NCBI RefSeq assembly: GCF_020623625.1
Contig: NC_060201.1
Span: forward strand, 186,001-250,000
DNA: 64,000 nucleotides
Direction of reading: 5' to 3'
DNA from: Saccharomycodes ludwigii
Lineage: Eukaryota > Ascomycota > Saccharomycetes > Saccharomycodales > Saccharomycodaceae
The notes beneath the pieces were generated by a model. It was given only the letters and a program-made list of their open reading frames with translations. It ran no database searches and was not told where the DNA came from. Positions 33,326-44,145 of this stretch are shown here, one piece after another. Each line of letters starts with the position of its first letter. Within the stretch, counting starts at the first letter, position 1. A program made the translations under genes and the position numbers.

Positions 33326-34708
33326 TTAATCGTAATATTCTCCGACCCGAGTCTTATCTTTTTCCATTGATTTGAACCTTTCATCCTCTTCATTCCACTC
33401 CTTGATCAATTGTTCTTCGTCTTGAGTTAGCCCCGTAATATCTCTGGTAGGAATAATATCGGCATCCATTCTCACACTTGGAGCGTCTTGTAAATATCTA
33501 ATATTTTCCAAGCATCGTATTCTAATATCTTCCAAATATTTTTTTGGATTCTTATTTTCATATAAATCATCCAATACTGGATTCAATGAGTAATCAGGCC
33601 CAAAATTCTCTCTGAAGGGAATTCCATGTGGCAATTCATTATTTAATAGAACATCATTCATTATGCCAGTTTCATAAGTCCATAACCTCGACACATTTTT
33701 AGGAGTATAGCCACCACCACCAACAACTAGCATGGGCAATCCAAAGGATTTGACAAACCGGGCGCATTCTCCATGTGCTTTGATATTAATATTAAATGCA
33801 CCTAACCTATCATGGCCCAAGGAATCTGCACCACATTGCAAAATAATACAAGTTGGCCTATAAGAGGTAATTAGAGGCTCAATGATGCTTTTAAATAAAT
33901 TAATGTACGAGTCGTCGTCAATTCCATCTTGCAATGGAACATTCAAAGCGTAATGCTTCCCTCTATCAATTCCATCCTCGTCAACATCACCAGTACCGGG
34001 GAAAAACAGTTCTTTATTATATTTATGAAAGGATACGGTGAAAACACGATCTGTGGTATAAAAGGCTTCTTGGACCCCATCCCCGTGATGTAGATCGATA
34101 TCGATGTAAAGTAATCGTGGATGGAATCTAAGTAAGTTTAAAGCAGCCAAAACAATATCGTTTACATAGCAAAACCCTGAGGGCTGTGATTTTTTAGCAT
34201 GATGTAGACCACCAGACCAATTAATCGCAATATCAGATTGACCATTAATTAGTTTTCTACTTGCATCCAAGGATGCGCCCGCATAATAGGCAGAGTAATC
34301 ATATAGGCCCTGGAAAATGGGACAATCATCACCAATATTAAAAGTATCTAGTGTTCCCCGAGGAAATTTATTTGTATTTTCAGGAGTGACTTTCTCTAAA
34401 AAATCTATATAATCTTTAGAATGAAAATCAGTTAGTTCCTCTTTAGTGGCTTTTCTTGTTTCATATAAATCCATGATTTTGTGCAAACCGTAGCTACTAA
34501 CTAAATGATCTGTTAACATTAATCTAAATGGTTTCATTGGGTGTTTTACACCATAGTGGTAACGAGAAACATTTCCGTTAAAATGATATGATACTCTTGG
34601 TTTATTAATTGGATGGCTATTATTAAGTTGAAACAATGGATATGATTCTTTTGTTTTTTGATCATATTGGAAGGTTTGTGTGGGGGAGGATGTAGTTAAA
34701 GTGCTCAT
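33326..34708 (-). CDS. HOS2: class I histone deacetylase Hos2 (Set3 complex)
   Basis: A 460-residue zinc-dependent lysine deacetylase (S. cerevisiae 452, YGL194C). It removes acetyl groups from H3 and H4 tails in transcribed regions and, in the Set3 complex, represses meiotic genes. The catalytic features are present: the [18 protein letters not shown] histidine pair, the metal ligands in [11 protein letters not shown], the phenylalanine strip, and the C-terminal [12 protein letters not shown] with the catalytic Tyr. It is divergent from IME4 with 376 bp between them, the same arrangement as YGL194C and YGL192W. Confidence 0.97.
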   Translation of the reverse strand: MSTLTTSSPTQTFQYDQKTKESYPLFQLNNSHPINKPRVSYHFNGNVSRYHYGVKHPMKPFRLMLTDHLVSSYGLHKIMDLYETRKATKEELTDFHSKDYIDFLEKVTPENTNKFPRGTLDTFNIGDDCPIFQGLYDYSAYYAGASLDASRKLINGQSDIAINWSGGLHHAKKSQPSGFCYVNDIVLAALNLLRFHPRLLYIDIDLHHGDGVQEAFYTTDRVFTVSFHKYNKELFFPGTGDVDEDGIDRGKHYALNVPLQDGIDDDSYINLFKSIIEPLITSYRPTCIILQCGADSLGHDRLGAFNINIKAHGECARFVKSFGLPMLVVGGGGYTPKNVSRLWTYETGIMNDVLLNNELPHGIPFRENFGPDYSLNPVLDDLYENKNPKKYLEDIRIRCLENIRYLQDAPSVRMDADIIPTRDITGLTQDEEQLIKEWNEEDERFKSMEKDKTRVGEYYD

Positions 34709-34938
34709 AACAGCTGAAATTACATGGATAGTTTGTGCCGTTTATGCTTGCAAAGTGTAGAAATTAATGAAATTTAACAAATAGACCATTTATAAAGACA
34801 AGAAAAAAAAAAAAAAAAAAATTTAAATTAAATTAAATTAAATTAAATTAAAAGTCCAGTATTTCAACGGATAACTTAAACGTCGGAAAACAATTTTTTT
34901 TTTTTTTTTTTTTTTTTTGCTTCTTTTATAATTATTTT

Positions 34939-34948
34939 TCGGCGGTTA
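34939..34948 (+). promoter_or_regulatory. URS1-like (Ume6) site upstream of IME4
   Basis: TCGGCGGTTA matches the URS1 core TCGGCGGCTA at nine of ten positions, about 140 bp before the IME4 start. URS1 binds Ume6, which represses early meiotic genes during growth and activates them with Ime1. GC-rich words are rare in this spacer, so a chance match is less likely. Confidence 0.5.
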
Positions 34949-34966
34949 TTATATACATTTTATAGA

Positions 34967-35005
34967 GAAATATATCTTTGAAATATATCTTTGAAATATA
35001 TCTTA
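34967..35005 (+). repeat. three tandem copies of a 13-base unit
   Basis: gaaatatatcttt is repeated at 34967, 34980 and 34993; the last copy ends in tta. It lies within the IME4 leader or core promoter. Confidence 0.85.
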
Positions 35006-35084
35006 GAAATAATAACCCTATAAACATAAAAAAAAGTTTGGGTATTAGAACTACAACACTAATCAACTAAACGCCAACACCAGC

Positions 35085-36027
35085 ATGATGTTACCGAACT
35101 TGGTTAGTTATTTAATAGAAAATGAGACCATATTATTATCAGATCCAATTAATGGAGAACTACGCGATATTTACATCTTATATAAAGAGATCTGCAATAG
35201 TAATAATATGATATGTAGTTATGCAGATTTTGTATCTATGATTGATGAAATACAAAATTTAGCCAAGGAATCATTATATCTATCCAAAACCTGGGAAAGT
35301 CAGGTATCATGTACCAATAAGGACGATAATTATAATAACAATTGTAACACCGAGCAAAACGGATACAATAAAATAAGTGGCATAGATCTAATCAATTTAA
35401 AAATATTATACAATAAACTAACACGTGGTAATTACTATGAATATGAAAAGGGAAAACAGTCTAAAAATAATAAAATTACGGCTGACACAAACCCAACGTC
35501 ACTACTGGATACTTTGGAGAAACTTGTTAGTGATGATAGTGAGTTATATACCACCAGTCCAAATGCACAAATGTATTGTAAGATGTATGAATTATTGTAC
35601 AATAACAAACCGTTTTCATATAAATTAGCAAAAGAGCGTATACTACATACTGAGACACCGCAAGCTTATAATCCTATTTGTAGTGATAGGGAACATATAA
35701 CAAGATTAACCTCCATGGTAACAATAATAGATAACCAGGTTTATGATGTAAATTGGGGTGGTAGCAGCGATTCTATGCTGTATGAGTTGCGTAAATGTTG
35801 TTCTACACATATCCATTACATACCTAATTACAAACCGCAGACAGATGTGAATATAGGTGATTGTTCATATTTAGATACATGTCATAAGTTGAATAGCTGT
35901 AGATATGTTCATTATATACAATTGTATCCTAAAGATATGCATGGTATTTCCGGTGATGTTAATGTAGCGTCTTCGCCTCTCTTGTTGTATACGCACGGAC
36001 AGAACTGCTATGGTTCTGATAATGGCG

Positions 36028-36060
<33 letters not shown>

Positions 36061-36740
36061 GTGGCATTAAACCTTTACTACCCAAACAATGGATTAAATG
36101 TGACATAAGGAAGTTTGATTTCAACATCTTGGGCAAATTCAGTGTGGTTATAGCAGATCCAGCATGGAATATACATATGAATTTGCCGTACGGAACATGT
36201 AATGACAACGAGTTATTGAATTTGCCATTAGATACCTTACAAGACGAGGGCGTTATATTTCTATGGGTTACAGGGAGGGCCATTGAGTTGGGCAAAGAAA
36301 TTTTAGGTAAATGGGGGTATAAAGTGATGAACGAAATCAGTTGGATTAAAATTAATCAGCTAGAAAGGACTATTGTTACAGGAAGAACTGGACATTGGTT
36401 AAATCATTCCAAGGAGCATTTATTGGTTGGTTTAAAGGGAAATCCTATGTGGCTTAATAGACAAAACGATTTGGATATAATAGTTTCGCATACGAGAGAA
36501 ACATCTCGGAAGCCTGATGAACTATATGGTATGGTTGAAAGATTGGTAGGATTACACGCTAGAAAATTGGAAATATTTGGTAGGGATCATAATACCAGAC
36601 CCGGTTGGTTTACTATCGGTAACCAATTAAATGGGACTTGTATTTTTGAAATGGATGTTAAATTGAAATATGAGAAATGGCAAAGGGAGAGCACAACCAC
36701 TGTTGGTAATAGTAATAGCACTCGTAGTTTTTGTAGATAA
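35085..36740 (+). CDS. IME4: mRNA N6-adenosine methyltransferase Ime4
   Basis: A 551-residue MT-A70 family enzyme (S. cerevisiae 600) that makes m6A in meiotic mRNA with Mum2 and Slz1. A helical N-terminal half contains an Asn-rich insert. A CCCH element fits CX5CX5CX3H in CSYLDTCHKLNSCRYVH. The methyltransferase domain starts near 350. Its catalytic motif reads DPAW (D358-W361), compared with the DPPW usually given for the family. Other conserved stretches are LPYGTCNDNELL, WVTGRAIELGKE, IVTGRTGHWLNHSKEHLL, TRETSRKPDELY and FGRDHNTRPGW. The C-terminal tail of S. cerevisiae Ime4 is shorter here. Position and strand match YGL192W. Confidence 0.96.
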
Positions 36741-37253
36741 TCACAGCTTATACGAACCAATAATATCACAAGAAAAAGAAGGGCGAAAAAAAAAAAAAAG
36801 TATTTTTGGAGACTTACGTACCACAGACGTGCACGTAGAAGAAGAATTTGACAAATATGTATCAAATCCGTATAAAATGATGGAGTCTGGTTTATTACGT
36901 GGAAACATTGCGTAGAAACATCGCGTAGAAACATCGCGTAGAAACATCGCGCACAAATATTGTGTAGAAACTGCGTAGAAACGAACAAAAAGAATAAAAT
37001 CAACTCATTTTTTTTCATTTTTAATTTTTTTATTTTTTTTTTTATTTTTATCGCCTGGAAGTACTACTACTACAACTGCCATTCCTTTGTCTTGACTGAT
37101 TTTTTGTTGATTTCTTTTTTTTTTTTTTTTTTTTTTTTTACTAATCTTGCGTTATTTATAAAATATTTATACTTATATATTCATATATTTATATCCTTTC
37201 ATCTTTCTTGACAGACAAATAACAAACAAATAAATAAACATATGTACATTAAA
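36741..37253. other. spacer IME4 / COX13
   Basis: IME4 3' flank with a 13-base minisatellite (36903-36978) and T-runs, then the COX13 promoter and leader. Antisense ORFs here translate the minisatellite and the end of IME4 and are not genes. In S. cerevisiae this is where the antisense RNA RME2 starts; I cannot see a clear a1/alpha2 site. Confidence 0.6.
36903..36978 (+). repeat. 13-base minisatellite downstream of IME4
   Basis: About six tandem units of aaacatcgcgtag: 36903, 36916, 36929, 36942 (ends gcac), 36955 (degenerate) and 36968 (11 bases). The central copies are identical and the outer ones diverge, as expected for a locally expanding array. Confidence 0.9.
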
Positions 37254-37616
37254 ATGTTTAGACAAGCTGTTAGAAGTATTTCCACCAAAGTTTACCCAGT
37301 AGACAAAGCTGCTGGTGAAGCTTTTAGACACCATTTAGAGGCCACAACTGCCCACGCCAAAGAAACCACTGCTTTATGGAGAAAGATCACCTTTTTCGTT
37401 GCATTTCCAGCTATTGCATTGGCAGCCGTTAACACTTATTTTATTGAAGCTGAACATGCTGAACACAGAGAACATCTAAAACATGTCAAAGATGAAGACT
37501 GGCCAAAAGATTACGAATTCCAAAATATCAGATCCAAACCATTTTTTTGGGGTGATGGTGACAAAACTTTATTTTGGAACCCAGTTATTAACAGACACAT
37601 TGTTCGTGATGAATAG
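37254..37616 (+). CDS. COX13: cytochrome c oxidase subunit VIa (Cox13)
   Basis: A 120-residue inner-membrane subunit of respiratory complex IV with a regulatory role. A mitochondrial presequence MFRQAVRSISTKV is followed by HAKETTALWRKITFF, one transmembrane span (about 45-62) and the highly conserved C-terminal domain EHAEHREHLKH...DYEF.NIRSKPFFWGDGDKTLFWNPV. I start at the ATG at 37254 because S. cerevisiae Cox13 begins MFRQ; an in-frame ATG at 37242 would add four residues. Position matches YGL191W. Confidence 0.96.
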   Translation: MFRQAVRSISTKVYPVDKAAGEAFRHHLEATTAHAKETTALWRKITFFVAFPAIALAAVNTYFIEAEHAEHREHLKHVKDEDWPKDYEFQNIRSKPFFWGDGDKTLFWNPVINRHIVRDE

Positions 37617-38367
37617 AGATGATTAATATATTTTTAAAAAAATTTGTTATTGTGTGGGCTTAATATTTTATTCTAATTTATTCCATCTAGTATATATATA
37701 TATATATGTATGTATATAACTATTTATTTTACATTATTCGATTTAAATAAAAAACCATTAGAGTGATTTTAATAAGATTCTATGACTTGTTGGTTTATTA
37801 TAATTGTCCTTTTCAAAAAAAAAAAATTACATATTTTATTTAGGTATTTTAATTGGGTTTTAAGATACTATCTTATTTAAATTTTATACTACATATACAA
37901 AGAAGTAATTATAATTATGCTGATTAATATCTTACTATAAATAAAATAAAAGGATAATAATAAGGCAAAGTATTAGTAAAGTAATTATATAATTATATAT
38001 ATGTTTTTTTAATAAAAATAAAAAAATAAAAAAATAAAAAAATAAAAAAAACTATATCCAAACAAAATAAAACAGAAATATAAAGATACAATAAACCGAG
38101 TCAATAATCTTAATGGTGGTGGTAACGTCAAAAGTATAATAATAATATTGGAAACAACATCAAATTTTCTTAATGATAATTATATTCATCTTCCAATGTA
38201 TAAATATCATCCTTCCTTTAATCTCTCTTCCTCCCCCTAGGTTTTATAAATGTTCTAATAAATCAACACCTTCACTTTATTATTATATAATAGTTCCCTT
38301 TCTTGACTAATTTATAAGAGAAAAAAGAGGAGGGGGGGGAACTCCTTGTTTAGCAGCAGTATAGATA
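37617..38367. other. convergent spacer COX13 / CDC55
   Basis: The 3' flanks of convergent genes. It is very AT-rich with TA repeats near 37691 and an (AAAAAAT)n run near 38020-38045. I see no gene. Confidence 0.6.
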
Positions 38368-38683
38368 TTATAATGATGAAAATATAAACAAGTTGTTTGT
38401 AGCAGCAATAGCCACGCTATTTTCACTTGGATGCCATGAAAAATGCAATATACTCTTTTTGAAATCAATGTCATCCTGTAAGAACCCGCTGTTGTTATTA
38501 TTATTATTGTTACTATTAGTATCCCAAAACCCATTGCTCATATTGTCGCCTGTACCAATTTTATCGTTTTCGTTGGAAGTCTTGAATGCATTTTTATCGG
38601 CCTGTAGTCTTATAACTTGGTTACTACTTTTCTTTGCGTTGGCAGCAATAGTTGCAGCATTTGTGCCGTTAGATAAAGATGAC

Positions 38684-38717
<34 letters not shown>

Positions 38718-39963
38718 CAGTAGTGTTACTGTTGCTGGTAATACCACTAGTAGTAGATTCTCCTGTTGTTGCCGCATTTGGATAAATAAAGAAATTATTG
38801 TTATAGCTACCAGTCATTACACTTGAGGAGTCACCGCCAAAACAAACTTCAAATTTATCAAAAATAGCATCGTTTTCATATGTGTCGCTCAAGCGTTCTT
38901 TCAATTGGTCATGAATGTTAATGGTCTTAACTGGCTTGTTGTCCATATTGACGTCCCAAATTTTGACAGTTAGGTAATCTCTAGAGGCAATATATCTTCC
39001 GTTAGGACTAAACTTAACATCACTTATAGAGGAAGTAATCTCTGTGAAAAAATTATGACTTATAGGGTCAGTGTACTCTTCAAAAGTCCTTGATTGGTAG
39101 TCACATAATGAGTTGGTTCTCATGTCGCATAATTTTATAGTACCTTTACTACTGGCATACATAAATAAGTTGCAATGAAACGGATGGAATTCAGCGCTAG
39201 TGATGACCTCAGTTAGCTCTTCCATATTGGCGGGTTTAATATCTACAATATTAAAAGACTGATCTGGTATATCAAAATTCCATAAATTGATTCTCAAATC
39301 ATCTGCACTAATAAAAGTTTCGCCGTCGCTGTTAGGAGAAATAGAATTAATATGGTATGTGTGAGCATTGGCATAGATTCTCTTTGGGGATGCAGCAATA
39401 ATTTTATCGTGTTGAGTTAATCTGGGTAATTTTAAACTTTGGTACGACAGAGTAGTAGTACTATTCCCACTAGGAGTAATGCTATTGTTACTAGAACCAA
39501 ACCCGCTAAAAAACCCATTTCTGCTATTACTTGATATATTGTTGTTTGTAGTGGTAGTGGTGGTGGTTGCTATACTTAGGTTATTTTCGGCCACGAGTTT
39601 GATGGTTTTTTCATAGATTTTCCATAGTTTAATGGTTTTGTCGTTAGTAGATAATAAAAAATGTGCTTTATTGGTTGGTTTGCACCATTTGATTTGATTG
39701 ATTTTTTCTTCAATTTCTAAAGACTTTAAGTAATCAAATTCGGCATCATGACTTTGAAACTCAGTCATGAATTTGTATTCACAATGCTTGGTATTATTAT
39801 TTCTCTCAAACAACACTACTCGCCCGCCACGATCACCTGTGGCTAAATAATCACCTGTACTAGCAAATTCAACGGCCGTAATTATATCGGCTTCAGTCAC
39901 CACTATATCAGCTTTGTCGCCAAAACATTGGCTAAACTTAAAATCAAAATTATCCAATGACAT
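38368..39963 (-). CDS. CDC55: PP2A regulatory B subunit Cdc55
   Basis: A 531-residue WD40 protein (S. cerevisiae 526, YGL190C) that directs protein phosphatase 2A in mitotic entry and exit and in the spindle checkpoint. B55-family features are [35 protein letters not shown] read in pieces at the start, then [59 protein letters not shown] and [20 protein letters not shown]. Low-complexity inserts (Thr/Asn near 140, a Ser run near 425, Asn near 490) lie in loops. The C-terminus ends with the last blade strand NLFIFSSL. Confidence 0.97.
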
Positions 39964-41305
39964 TTTATCGTAATAGGTTCCTTTTGGGTCTGTTTGTTTT
40001 TCTTTTATTCTATTTATTATTGTGTGTGTGTGTTTTTTTTTTTTTTTTTCTCTCTTTCTCTGATTTAGTAAAGATTAGGTTGTTAAATAATGGTTCAGTA
40101 ATTTTTAAAAGAAGAAAAAGAAAAAAAGAAAAAGAAAAAAAAAAAGATAGAAAAGGAAGTGATAGAGAGGGTTGTTCTTGCTTGTAATATAATAATAATC
40201 TACTAGCCTCTTGCACTTATTCTTGTTTTGAATAAAATAGATGCTAATTAATAAGAGAGAAAAGGAATTAAAAAAAAAAAAGAGTTAGTAAAGATTAACT
40301 CAAAATGGAAAAGAATATTAAGGGGAACTACAGGATTGGTAAATTGCAATTGGGTTAAAATTAGCAAGGAGATCAAAAATGAAAGGGGAAAAAAAGAAGG
40401 AAAAAAGAAGCTTGCTTTAAGGATATTAGAAATGTTCACTTCCTTTATTTAAAGAGTGGTAAAAGAAAAAAAGAAAAAAAGAAAAAGAAAAAGAAAGAAA
40501 ATTTTTTCTATTTTATTTTGTTGGGCTTTAATCGGAAAAAAAAAAAAAAAGGGAAGGGGAGTCTCAAAGGGAGCAGTCACATAATGCAACCGATGGCGTT
40601 ACTTCCTTCACACACGCAGCAACAACCACTGAAAATAGCGTACAACTGCGGCTGTGTCTTTATATAAGCAACTAATTAAATTATTATTAAAGAAAAAAGA
40701 TTTGCCAATTTTATCCCAGCTATTTATTTTTTTTCCCCTTTGCTTACCCGCACATATCCAACCATATTACTACGGTTAACTTTGGTATGGTTTTGTTCAC
40801 CCCTAAAAAAAATGGAATATTTACCTATCTATTATTGCTCTGTGCTCAGAAACTATCGGAGAAGAAAAAGGGTGGTAAAATGGTGGCAGCCAATATTCGC
40901 TATCCCTGACAAGCAGTTGGCCACAGAAGATCAAAAATAAACCACTGATAAAACTTACCCAAAATGGCTCCCTTAAAAAAAAAAAAAATATATTCCCATT
41001 TTCAAAAATTAAACGTCTCTCTACGCGTCTGTCCAACTTAACTGTAATCTTTCAAAGGATCACACTGCAAATTACGTCAGTAACTTTTCTGTTTTTGTTT
41101 CTGTTTCTGTTTTTATTTTTTCTAGCATCCGCTTTGTGCCGTTAAATTATACGCACGTGACCAATCACGGCATTTCATCCCTCTCAATCCAAAACATAAA
41201 CACTAAAAAGAAAATAAACTATAAATTAAAAACGACATACGATAACTAAAATCATACATACATAATAAAGGTAAAAAATAATACTTTAATTATTTAAACT
41301 TCAAT
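39964..41305. other. CDC55 upstream region / RPS26 3' flank
   Basis: This 1.3 kb includes A/G-rich tracts at 40100-40550 and then a less repetitive stretch from about 40560 to 41200. That stretch has a TATA-like TTTATATAAG near 40658, an ACGCGT at 41023-41028, and a CACGTG directly followed by CCAAT (41154-41165). Short ORFs at 40740-41036 show no family resemblance. A transcript of its own is possible but unproven. Confidence 0.5.
41154..41165 (+). promoter_or_regulatory. CACGTG-CCAAT composite site
   Basis: A Cbf1-type CACGTG (41154-41159) followed directly by a Hap-type CCAAT core (41161-41165). It is far from the CDC55 start (about 1.2 kb) and just beyond the RPS26 3' end, so its target is unclear. 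Confidence 0.4.
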
Positions 41306-41668
41306 TTATAAAGCTTTCTTGGCGGCATCAGCTGGAGAAACTCTGTTACCACCTCTTTGGAATCTTTGTCTAGATGGAGGAGTTCTAATCTTTCTGTCAG
41401 TTCTAGATCTAACTCTAACAATTCTAGCATGAATAGCACAAGAAACACAGTAGTGTGCCTTGTTGTACAACTTTGGCAAAGCATATTCAGCATAGACAGA
41501 AGCTTCGGATAAATCTCTAACAGCGGCAGCTTCAACAATGTTTCTAACACTCATTCTCTTGATAGCCTTATCTTTTGGAACAGACTTGGAACAGTTGTTA
41601 CATCTAACTGGTTTGACATGACCTCTACCCTTCTTGTTTCTACCGTTGGAAGCTCTCTTTTTTGGCAT
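41306..41668 (-). CDS. RPS26: 40S ribosomal protein eS26
   Basis: A 120-residue small-subunit ribosomal protein near the mRNA exit site. [20 protein letters not shown] is the eukaryotic signature, and the zinc ligands are C23, C26, C74 and C77. The C-terminus has the basic [13 protein letters not shown]. It has no intron. A single copy at the place of YGL189C (RPS26A) is expected in an unduplicated genome, the second S. cerevisiae copy being YER131W. Confidence 0.98.
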   Translation of the reverse strand: MPKKRASNGRNKKGRGHVKPVRCNNCSKSVPKDKAIKRMSVRNIVEAAAVRDLSEASVYAEYALPKLYNKAHYCVSCAIHARIVRVRSRTDRKIRTPPSRQRFQRGGNRVSPADAAKKAL

Positions 41669-42728
41669 CTCTGTTTTAATAATAAAATATAAAAATGTTA
41701 GTAAAAAATTTTCATTTTTTATAATCTTGTTGAGAAAACAATAAATATATATATATATATCTGTAATACAGTAGCTTTATGGTAATAGGAAAGATAGACT
41801 CAGAACAATTCACTTGTACGATAATAAAATAATGGAGGGAAAACCACTGGAAAAGATTAGCTGATATTTCACAAAACATAATTTCATCCAAATTTTAAAT
41901 TTTTAAAATTTTAAAAGCAAATTACACTATAATGTTAATTACAACTTTTAAAAAAAAAAAAAATATCATAAAATTTTCATCCTTTGTCGATTCAACTTTT
42001 TGGCAGTTGTATAAATAAACCACCTTTGATCGAAATATCTTAAAAATATTCACTTTCCTCTCATAAATTATAGCACAATATTGTATTAATAGTCACGAAA
42101 TAATGGACACTGTACACTTAAGTCAATTTGGATCCTCCTTTTACCCCTATACATCACTTAAAGCGTACAATCTCAATAAACTGAATATAAATAGCTCTCT
42201 AATAAGTGTTTAACAATTTTTTTTTAATAAGTTGAAAGAACTTTACTAAATCTTTACCACGGGTTCATTTGTACTTATCTTTTCCAACATCCTACTACCA
42301 CAACCACAATCAATCCAAACTGATAAATGCAGTAACATTATAGCTAGTTACATTACATTATATATATATATATATATATATATATTCTTTCACATTTCCC
42401 ACTCATATTTATAATTATGTGATCACCTTTATAACATACTTGATTCTTATACTATTCTTAGAGTTTTATTTTTTTTTTTTTTTTAAAGTAATTATCGACA
42501 AAGTAAAGAATTTAAGAAAGAAAAAGAAAAAATTTTAGAAAAAATTGTCATGTACAAGTTACATTCTAAATGAGTGTATTCAAAATATAAAATTGGATGT
42601 TGTGAACAAAAAAAAAAAAGATAAAGGAAGGAGAAGAAAAGAAAAAGAAAAAAAACAATTACTATCAAATTATTCTAATTAAATTATCATGGCATGGGAA
42701 ATTGATGAAAATAAATATTAATAAAATA

Positions 42729-42857
42729 ATGTTCCGTATCTATTATACATGTCTAAAAGCATTGGCAGAAGAAAGGCATGATAATTTGTTAAAAAATTAT
42801 ACAGAAAAAGGCTTAGAAAAAGAAAAATATCTTCCTAGGAAGAAAACAAATTACTAA
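42729..42857 (+). CDS. short ORF of uncertain status (42 residues)
   Basis: It reads MFRIYYTCLKALAEERHDNL and then a Lys/Glu-rich helical stretch. The composition is balanced, unlike translated spacer. No family is recognised. S. cerevisiae has a 46-residue ORF (YGL188C-A) between RPS26A and COX4, but on the strand of COX4, opposite to this one. It may be chance. Confidence 0.25.
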   Translation: MFRIYYTCLKALAEERHDNLLKNYTEKGLEKEKYLPRKKTNY

Positions 42858-43114
42858 AGAAAAAAATACATGAATGGAAAAAATTAAAAGACAGCCCATA
42901 AAAAATTTACACAAATATAATGTACTATATGGTGTAATGAAACTTAACATTATTGAAATTTTTTTCAATATAAAAAACAAAAAAAAATAAAACTAAAAAC
43001 ATTTTTGTACACGGATGTACAGATGTTTGTATATGTCACAACTACAAATTAAAAATTTGTTTAGATCAACATACTAACCCTAAAAAATGCACAAGATGTT
43101 CGACAATATTAAAC

Positions 43115-43145
<31 letters not shown>

Positions 43146-43528
43146 GATCAGATACAATCAGGATATTATGCAAGACTTATTAAAAAGCATTTTAAATCAC
43201 CAGCAAGGCTTATATATCAGGCGAATGGCATTAATTTTAATACCTCGTCCATTAGAAATAACTGAAAAGTAAATACTATCAAATCTGAATAAACTCGCAT
43301 AATTAAAAAACTGTTTCCATATTTGCTATTTCATCCGGTATTGAATGACAGATTGATGAAAAAATATGTATATTCTCAATTTGACCCACTTTTACAATTA
43401 AGATACAAAATATTGCTCATTACTCGATTTTCTTTCCTTTTTTTTTAAAAAAAAAATTTGGTTTTTCTTGTTGTCAAAAAGATTTTCAATTGCAAGATAG
43501 TTTAAAAGTATTATAGTTAAAAATACGG

Positions 43529-43672
43529 ATGCTGTCCTCTAATTTTTTTTATAAACTATATTATGTCAATACCACGCGCTCTTTCAAAAAGAAAGGTAAT
43601 GGAACAGATCCAGCTGTTGCTAAACCACTAAAATTAAAAACATTTGTCGATTCAGCAATACCTTTTCGCTAA
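43529..43672 (+). CDS. short ORF of uncertain status (47 residues)
   Basis: It starts MLSSNFFYKLYYVNTTRSFK, which looks like a mitochondrial presequence, then has a Gly/Pro/Ala/Lys-containing stretch ending DSAIPFR. Just downstream are TACTAAT and TTTTCAG (near 43719-43734), which could be a branch site and acceptor, but I see no GTATGT donor. No family is recognised. It lies where S. cerevisiae YGL188C-A lies but on the other strand. Confidence 0.3.
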   Translation: MLSSNFFYKLYYVNTTRSFKKKGNGTDPAVAKPLKLKTFVDSAIPFR

Positions 43673-44145
43673 AATTTTTAGACAAGATTTCATTTCATGT
43701 TCAACAACAATAATATTTACTAATCTAATTTTCAGTTATTTTATGAAAATTAACTTTGATGATAAAACAATTTTTGAATTCAGATAAAACAAATAGCTCC
43801 TTGCCTATCCCGACTTATGTAAGAATATACACATATAATGATTATATTAAATAGGAAAAAAAAAATAAAATAAAATTATTAGGAATAATAGTAAAACTCA
43901 TTTTTATTGCTTCCTTCTGCTTCTTGTTTTCCTTACATATGTACGACGTAACAAATATAGAATAAAAATTAAATAAATAACATCTGCAAACACAAACTTT
44001 GTATTATGAAAAATAGAGGAAAATAAAATTAAAAATGAAAAAAAAAAAAGAGGAAAGAAAAGGTAGAACAAGTCAAAAACAATAAATCAATTGGCCAGTT
44101 AATTAATGCCTTCATAAAAATACTAAAAAAAAAAAGTTTAGCTGT

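Larger units (their letters stand above)
34709..35084. other. divergent promoter HOS2 / IME4
   Basis: A 376 bp shared promoter. From the HOS2 side it contains an A-run, a (TTAAA)n repeat near 34825-34850, a T-run of about 25 (34894-34918), the URS1-like TCGGCGGTTA at 34939, and three copies of a 13-base repeat at 34967-35005. Confidence 0.7.
41669..44145. other. RPS26 promoter region and long spacer to COX4
   Basis: A 2.5 kb region with a TA repeat at about 42361-42385, A-runs (one of about 27 near 43119-43145) and T-runs. Two plus-strand short ORFs at 42729-42857 and 43529-43672 have more coding-like composition than their surroundings and are listed separately. The ORF at 43087-43272 runs through the A tract and is not credible. 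Confidence 0.5.

Noticed and set aside
36587-37018. Antisense Cys-rich ORF over the IME4 3' end
   Set aside because: Its Cys/Phe pattern is produced by the 13-base minisatellite; the rest is the complement of IME4.
38393-38785. A 130-residue plus-strand ORF over CDC55
   Set aside because: It is a shadow of the CDC55 coding strand, with Leu and Asp runs mirroring Asn and Ser codons.
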